Below, in pieces: positions 41,607 through 41,660 of a stretch of DNA of 41,660 bases. Each line of letters starts with the position of its first letter. Position 1 is the first letter of the stretch. The DNA comes from Clostridiales bacterium (GTDB lineage: Bacteria > Bacillota > Clostridia > Lachnospirales > Anaerotignaceae): contig JAHZAW010000034.1 in the NCBI GenBank assembly GCA_019423725.1, forward strand, positions 78,925-120,584, read 5' to 3'. The position numbers and the translations under genes are program-made. The notes below the pieces were generated by a model. That model was given only the letters and a program-made list of their open reading frames with translations. It did not search any database and was not told the DNA's origin.

Positions 41607-41660
41607 ATGGGAGAAAAAAACGCGGGAGACATGCTCAGAAATATCGAAAAAATAAATTCA
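41607..41660 (+). CDS. Start of an unidentified gene (partial)
   Basis: ATG 41607, with GGCGGGAG about eight bases upstream, opens a frame that runs to the window end (MGEKNAGDMLRNIEKINS). Eighteen codons are too few to assign a family. Confidence 0.6.
   Translation, partial: MGEKNAGDMLRNIEKINS

Noticed and set aside
1..41660. CRISPR array or prophage
   Set aside because: No regularly spaced repeats and no phage structural, integrase or lysis genes were found on either strand.

Overview
The window looks like chromosomal DNA of a low-to-moderate GC Gram-positive anaerobe of the Clostridia, probably a Lachnospiraceae-like member. The evidence is the order hemW - hrcA - grpE - dnaK - dnaJ behind a canonical CIRCE operator, strong AGGAGG-type ribosome binding sites, frequent AGA/AGG and ATA codons, rho-independent terminators after most units, an aldo/keto reductase carrying 4Fe-4S clusters, and VanRS and BlaI/BlaR1 regulators. 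No phage, insertion sequence, rRNA or CRISPR array was seen. There is one tRNA gene, Arg-CCT. The species cannot be named from sequence alone.

Layout. 1-1962: a PadR regulator with a palindrome over its own promoter, a HAAS-type membrane protein and an unknown anchored protein, overlapping end to end. 1965-8336: hemW, then the HrcA/CIRCE heat-shock operon. 8497-10002: an AT-rich orphan Mrr-like nuclease between two terminators. 10166-18324: mostly single-gene units, namely a cysteine synthase-like enzyme, a MATE exporter with a leader attenuator, a polysaccharide deacetylase, a sodium-dependent symporter, a sugar acetyltransferase, an XRE/DUF2975 pair, an Fe-S aldo/keto reductase and a doubtful small ORF. 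18485-22317: an HSP20 gene with its own CIRCE, then VanR/VanS homologues and a D,D-carboxypeptidase. 22507-31223: a minus-strand peptide-uptake operon (two permeases, two ATPases, a frameshifted binding protein, a phosphodiesterase and an M18 aminopeptidase), divergent from a DeoR regulator. 31346-33475: tRNA-Arg and asnB. 33533-40202: a mec-like locus, with a class B PBP divergent from blaI - blaR1 - lipoprotein - SLH/GH18 protein and three TACA-N2-TGTA operators between them. 40292-41660: a subtilisin-like protease, a tandemly duplicated Cys/Gly-rich miniprotein and the start of another gene.

How the parts work together. Three stress circuits can be read directly. HrcA probably controls two loci, since CIRCE precedes both hrcA and hsp20. 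VanRS sits beside a D,D-carboxypeptidase but no D-Ala-D-Lac or D-Ala-D-Ser ligase. BlaI/BlaR1 appears to control a PBP rather than a beta-lactamase, and its operon continues into an envelope lipoprotein and an S-layer-type glycosidase. The last is the best candidate for an under-described system: an apparently native, mec-like beta-lactam-induced wall-remodelling locus. Other points to examine are the frameshift in the signal peptide of the peptide-binding protein, the orphan nuclease and the MATE leader.
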